DNA of 25,186 bases, from positions 1 to 25,186 of the forward strand of contig JAJDES010000569.1 in the NCBI GenBank assembly GCA_029259675.1, given 5' to 3'. The translations under genes and the position numbers were made by a program. This DNA is from Planctomycetota bacterium (GTDB lineage Bacteria; Planctomycetota; UBA1135; GCA-002686595). Within the stretch, counting starts at the first letter, position 1, and every line of letters starts with the position of its first letter. Below, piece by piece: positions 21,843 through 25,186 of this stretch. A model generated the notes under the pieces. It searched no databases and had not been told where the DNA came from. It worked only from the letters and a program-made list of their open reading frames with translations.

Positions 21843-23786
21843 ATGACCCAAAGCAAGCTCCCGACCAGTGCCTACACCCTGCGTGAAGGCGAAACCTACG
21901 TTCCCCTAACCCACGGCCAGGACCTATCCGAGTTCACCCTGAAGTCGGTGATCTCCGGGATTGTGCTGGGGATGATCTTCGGTGCCGCGAACACCTACTT
22001 GGGCCTCAAGGCCGGCCTGACCATCAGCACGTCGATTCCGGTCGCGGTCATGACCATCGTTGCCTTTCGATTGTTGGGCGCCTTCGGCGGCAGTCACAGC
22101 ATTCTCGAGGCCAATACTTCGCAAACCATCGGATCCGCCAGTTCATCCGTTGCATCGGGAGTGCTGTTCACCATTCCGGCGTTGTTCATTTGGGGCATGA
22201 ACCCGGCCTGGAGCCAAATCACTTTGCTGGCCATGTGCGGCGGCTTGCTCGGCGTGTTGGCCATGATTCCCCTGCGGCGATATTTGATTGTCCGGGAACA
22301 CGGGAAGTTGCCCTATCCCGAAGGCATGGCCTGCGCGGAAGTCTTGGTTGCTTCCCAGGGTAATTCGAAGCAAGCGTCAGGCGTTTTTTGGGGACTTGGA
22401 TTCGGGATGTTGTTCAAGTTGGTGACCGACGGCTTCAAGTTGGTGTCCGGCAAATTTCACTTGGACTTGCCTTTTAAGGCACAAGTCTCGGCCAGCGTCT
22501 CCCCCGCTTTGATTGGAGTCGGCTACATCCTTGGAATTCGAGTGGCCGCAGTCATGGCGGGTGGCGGAGCGCTTTCCGCTCTGGTGATCATCCCGTTAAT
22601 CAATTGGTGGGGGCAGGGCCAAGCCGCGCCTGTGTTCCCCGAGACGGACTTGTTGATCGCGGACATGTCCCACAAGGAAATTTGGCACCGCTATGTGCGC
22701 TATATCGGAGCCGGTGCTGTTGCGACAGCCGGAATCATCACTTTGATCAAGTCGATCCCGACCATGATTGAGTCCTTTGGAATCGGCATGAAGCACATGG
22801 GGCAGAGCGATGAAAAGGCCGTTGCTCGCACCGATCGCGATTTGTCCTTCAAGGTGGCGGGCTCATTGGCGGCCATCATTTTGCTCGTACTTACCTTCGT
22901 GCCGGGCATTTTGGGCTTTATCGACTCGACGCTGACGCGCGGCCTGGCGTCACTGATGATCGCAGTCTTCGCATTTTTCTTCGTGACGGTCAGTTCGCGC
23001 ATCGTGGGATTAGTTGGAGTGACTTCGAATCCCACATCGGGCATGACGATTGCCACGCTGCTTGGAACCAGCGCGATCTTTTACTTCCTCGGTTGGACCG
23101 ACACGGCCGGAAAAGCGACGGCCTTGATGGTGGGCACGGTCGTGTGCATTGCGGCGTCCATTGCGGGAGATACTTCGCAGGACCTGAAGACAGGCTACGT
23201 GCTTGGCTCCACACCGAAGTTGCAACAAATCGGCGAGCTGATTGGCGTGATTACATCGGCCGGCGTTGTCTGTTTGGTCGTCATGCTGCTGCACAACAAC
23301 GTCGAGGGAGGCCTGGGTGGTGAAGAGTTGCCAGCGCCTCAATCGGTCTTGATGAAGCTTGTGATCGACGGCGTATTGGACAAAAACCTGCCCTGGGCGC
23401 TGATCTTCATCGGCGTCGGCATCACGGCCGTCGGCGCCCTGCTGCGCTTGCCGATTTTGGCTTTCGCGGTGGGGGTTTACTTGCCCTTGTACACGATGGC
23501 TGCTGTGTTCGCGGGTGGCTGCACGCGTTGGCTGTTGAGTCGCAGGCAAAGTGAAGCCGTCAGCGAGCAGCGCCGCGAGCAAGGTGTGCTCTTCGCATCG
23601 GGACTTGTCGGCGGCGGAGGCCTTACCGGAGTGCTCTTGGCCTTGTGGGTGGGAGTAAACGGGGGTCAAAAAATCGTCGGGTTCCCGCCCCAAGTGTCCT
23701 CGGCAACGGCAGCCTGGATTGCCCTTGGGACCATCGGCCTGATCATGTACTTGCTGGGTCGCATGGCCATGCGTCGTCCGAGCTAA
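21843..23786 (+). CDS. OPT-family oligopeptide transporter
   Basis: The 647-residue integral membrane protein starts at the ATG 21843 ('MTQSKLPTSAYTLREGETY'). The frame is open further upstream to 21573, but that part is not membrane-like. Family landmarks are 'GAANTYLGLKAGLTISTSIP' and 'ILEANTSQTIGSASSSVASG' near the N-terminus, 'GKLPYPEGMACAEVL', 'VGYILGIRVAAVMAGGGALS', 'VGVTSNPTSGMTIATLL' and 'GDTSQDLKTGYVLGSTP'. About 14-16 hydrophobic segments are visible. It belongs to the bacterial OPT branch (PF03169), proton-coupled importers of oligopeptides or metal chelates; the substrate here is unknown. It stands alone, and its stop is 6 bases from the convergent acetyltransferase stop. Confidence 0.93.
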   Translation: MTQSKLPTSAYTLREGETYVPLTHGQDLSEFTLKSVISGIVLGMIFGAANTYLGLKAGLTISTSIPVAVMTIVAFRLLGAFGGSHSILEANTSQTIGSASSSVASGVLFTIPALFIWGMNPAWSQITLLAMCGGLLGVLAMIPLRRYLIVREHGKLPYPEGMACAEVLVASQGNSKQASGVFWGLGFGMLFKLVTDGFKLVSGKFHLDLPFKAQVSASVSPALIGVGYILGIRVAAVMAGGGALSALVIIPLINWWGQGQAAPVFPETDLLIADMSHKEIWHRYVRYIGAGAVATAGIITLIKSIPTMIESFGIGMKHMGQSDEKAVARTDRDLSFKVAGSLAAIILLVLTFVPGILGFIDSTLTRGLASLMIAVFAFFFVTVSSRIVGLVGVTSNPTSGMTIATLLGTSAIFYFLGWTDTAGKATALMVGTVVCIAASIAGDTSQDLKTGYVLGSTPKLQQIGELIGVITSAGVVCLVVMLLHNNVEGGLGGEELPAPQSVLMKLVIDGVLDKNLPWALIFIGVGITAVGALLRLPILAFAVGVYLPLYTMAAVFAGGCTRWLLSRRQSEAVSEQRREQGVLFASGLVGGGGLTGVLLALWVGVNGGQKIVGFPPQVSSATAAWIALGTIGLIMYLLGRMAMRRPS

Positions 23787-23792
23787 GTTCGT

Positions 23793-24371
23793 TTATTCAC
23801 CAGCTGCCGCCGCCGGCTGCTTCCCCTGCGCCAAGTCGTGGGGAGTTAGGGAATACATGGCCGCATCAAAGCTGGATCCGCGCAAGCTCAAGCGATTGCG
23901 TTGCAAGCCTTCGAATTGCGCGCCCGATTTCTCCGCTACGCGGCGACTCGCGATGTTGGTGGGAATGATGACGATTTCGATGCGGGCAAGATTCAATTGC
24001 CGAAAGGCGAACTGGGACAGGAGCTTGACCGCGCTCGTCGCGATCCCGCGACGACAGCATGTGCTGCGCACCCAATAGCCCAAGTTGGCGATCAGGTGCT
24101 CGCGATCAATGCGATTCAGGCCGCAGCCGCCGAGGAGCTGGTGGCTTTGCGCGTCTTCAATGGCGAAGGAATACTTTGAGCCCGAATCCCATTCCATGGT
24201 TCTAGATGCCAACCATGTGCGCGTGTCCTGGCGCTTGTACTTGCCGTGGGCCCAGGGTAGCCAAGGCTCCAGTTCAGTGACGGATTCGCGAATCGCGCAG
24301 TAGAACTCCTCTTCGTCGCTGGATTGCCAGGGACGGATGACGACGTTGCCGGCTATGAATCTGGTTTGCAT
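23793..24371 (-). CDS. GNAT acetyltransferase, RimJ/RimL type
   Basis: From the ATG at 24371 the protein has 192 residues. The order is typical of ribosomal-protein-alanine-acetyltransferase-like GNATs: 'VVIRPWQSSDEEEFYCAI', 'ELEPWLPW', 'YSFAIEDAQSHQLLGGCGL', 'NLGYWVRSTCCRRGIATSAV' with the acetyl-CoA loop R107-R-G-I-A111, 'LNLARIEIVIIPTNIASRRV' and 'AEKSGAQFEGLQRN'. The likely activity is N-terminal or small-molecule amine acetylation; the substrate is not predictable. The frame reaches back to a TTG at 24383, but the ATG gives the usual N-terminus. It is divergent from the DASS transporter gene. Confidence 0.9.
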   Translation of the reverse strand: MQTRFIAGNVVIRPWQSSDEEEFYCAIRESVTELEPWLPWAHGKYKRQDTRTWLASRTMEWDSGSKYSFAIEDAQSHQLLGGCGLNRIDREHLIANLGYWVRSTCCRRGIATSAVKLLSQFAFRQLNLARIEIVIIPTNIASRRVAEKSGAQFEGLQRNRLSLRGSSFDAAMYSLTPHDLAQGKQPAAAAGE

Positions 24372-24531
24372 GCCTGTGCGCAAAGTAGCTTAGCCGGGGC
24401 CCGGCGGGACAGACTAGGGTCGATCGTTGCGAACCTCTGCGGGGCGGGAACGGCGTTGCCCCGTTTTCGAGGGACGGTGCATGTGGCGATTGCAGCGTGA
24501 GCTAGGAGGGGACTTGGGCTAGGGTCTTGGC

Positions 24532-25186
24532 ATGTCGAGCGGCAATCCACTAGTTGTGCGCTGGGGGCGACTGTCGCTTTGCGTCCTGGTCGCGGTCGTC
24601 ATCGGCCAAGCTCCCCACCCGGAAGGAGTGAGCCCCGAGGGCTGGCGCTTGTTGGGGGTGTTCGGCGCAGTGATCCTGGGCTTCTTGCTGCAACCCATCG
24701 CCATGGGTCCCATGGTTCTTTTGGGCCTCTTGGCGTGTCCGTTGTTGGGCGCATTGGAGTTCGAGCAAGCGCTGGCCGGTTACGGTGAAAAAGTGGTTTG
24801 GCTGGTTGTCGGAGCTTTCATTCTGGCCAGCTCCATTCGCTCCACCGGGCTCGGGCGTCGCATTGCGCTTTGGCTTGTCGTCAAGTTGGGGCGCTCAACT
24901 CTCGGTCTGGGCTTCGCGCAGGCGGCGGCGGAATTCGCTCTCGGCCCGTTGGTTCCTTCGAACACGGCTCGAGGAGGAGGGATCCTGGCACCGATCAGTG
25001 CATCCCTCGCGCGTGCATTGGGATCGGAACCCGATACCTCGCCGGAACGCGGCGGTGCGTACTTGGCGTTGGTGGGCGCGCACACCAACCTTGTGGCAGC
25101 GGCCATGTTCATGACGGGCATGGCAGCCAACCCGCTTTTCGCTGAACTTGCGGAGGGCGTTTATGGAGTTGAGTTCGGTTGGGCGG
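24532..25186 (+). CDS. DASS/SLC13-family dicarboxylate transporter, 5' part only
   Basis: The gene is open from the ATG at 24532 to the window end (218 codons visible; full-length relatives have about 450-500). AGGG lies seven bases before the ATG. The visible part fits plant 2-oxoglutarate/malate translocator and bacterial YflS/CitT-type carriers: 'EGWRLLGVFGAVILGFLLQP', 'FEQALAGYGEKVVWLVVGAFILA', 'STGLGRRIALWLVVKLGRST', 'FALGPLVPSNTARGGGI' with the Ser-Asn-Thr substrate/sodium motif (S143-N144-T145), and 'MFMTGMAANPLFAEL'. It should import C4/C5 dicarboxylates. The substrate and C-terminal half cannot be assessed. Confidence 0.9.
   Translation, partial: MSSGNPLVVRWGRLSLCVLVAVVIGQAPHPEGVSPEGWRLLGVFGAVILGFLLQPIAMGPMVLLGLLACPLLGALEFEQALAGYGEKVVWLVVGAFILASSIRSTGLGRRIALWLVVKLGRSTLGLGFAQAAAEFALGPLVPSNTARGGGILAPISASLARALGSEPDTSPERGGAYLALVGAHTNLVAAAMFMTGMAANPLFAELAEGVYGVEFGWA

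Overview
This window looks like chromosomal DNA from a GC-rich bacterium, most likely a member of the Planctomycetota or a close relative. That is inference from gene content. It has a secreted sulfatase carrying a beta-sandwich module of the kind I associate with planctomycete exported proteins. It also has prepilin-like proteins with an 'AFTL.E' type N-terminus, an archaeal/fungal-type aspartate-semialdehyde dehydrogenase, an archaeal-type (type 3) prolyl-tRNA synthetase, and a coiled-coil/OmpA-like gene pair. No rRNA, convincing tRNA, CRISPR array, transposase or integrase was seen.

Layout. 1-130: possible tail of a gene cut by the window edge. 370-4074 (+): an arylsulfotransferase-like lipoprotein followed by an exported sulfatase. 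4204-5271 (-): aspartate-semialdehyde dehydrogenase. 5507-7917 (+): two translationally coupled genes, a coiled-coil protein and a membrane-anchored OmpA/BON-like protein. 8096-8572 (+): small HAMP-type membrane protein, followed by a potentially structured RNA segment and a strong intrinsic terminator (8645-8690). 8728-9855 (-): SPFH/band-7 protein with two zinc ribbons, divergent from a FUN14-family membrane protein (10342-10968, +).

10975-17952 (-): the highlight, a three-gene cassette transcribed in the order TerB-domain membrane protein, BrxD-like P-loop ATPase, Lhr-like DEAD/DEAH helicase. This composition and order match the Shango anti-phage defence system (sngA-sngB-sngC). The TerB protein here has an N-terminal extension of about 300 residues with three predicted membrane segments, and the ATPase ends in a very acidic tail. 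The cassette lies directly behind proS (18098-19570, -) with no mobility genes visible.

19961-20479 (+): a DUF1858-like/rhodanese fusion. 20532-21603 (-): two adjacent pseudopilin-like proteins (GspH-like and GspG-like) with unusual processing sites. 21843-23786 (+): OPT-family oligopeptide transporter. 23793-24371 (-): RimJ/RimL-type GNAT acetyltransferase. 24532-25186 (+): start of a DASS/SLC13 dicarboxylate transporter, cut by the window end.

Most of the window is ordinary housekeeping and envelope genes. The unit that clearly works together is the Shango-like operon, with the coiled-coil/OmpA-like pair and the pseudopilin pair as smaller co-transcribed units.
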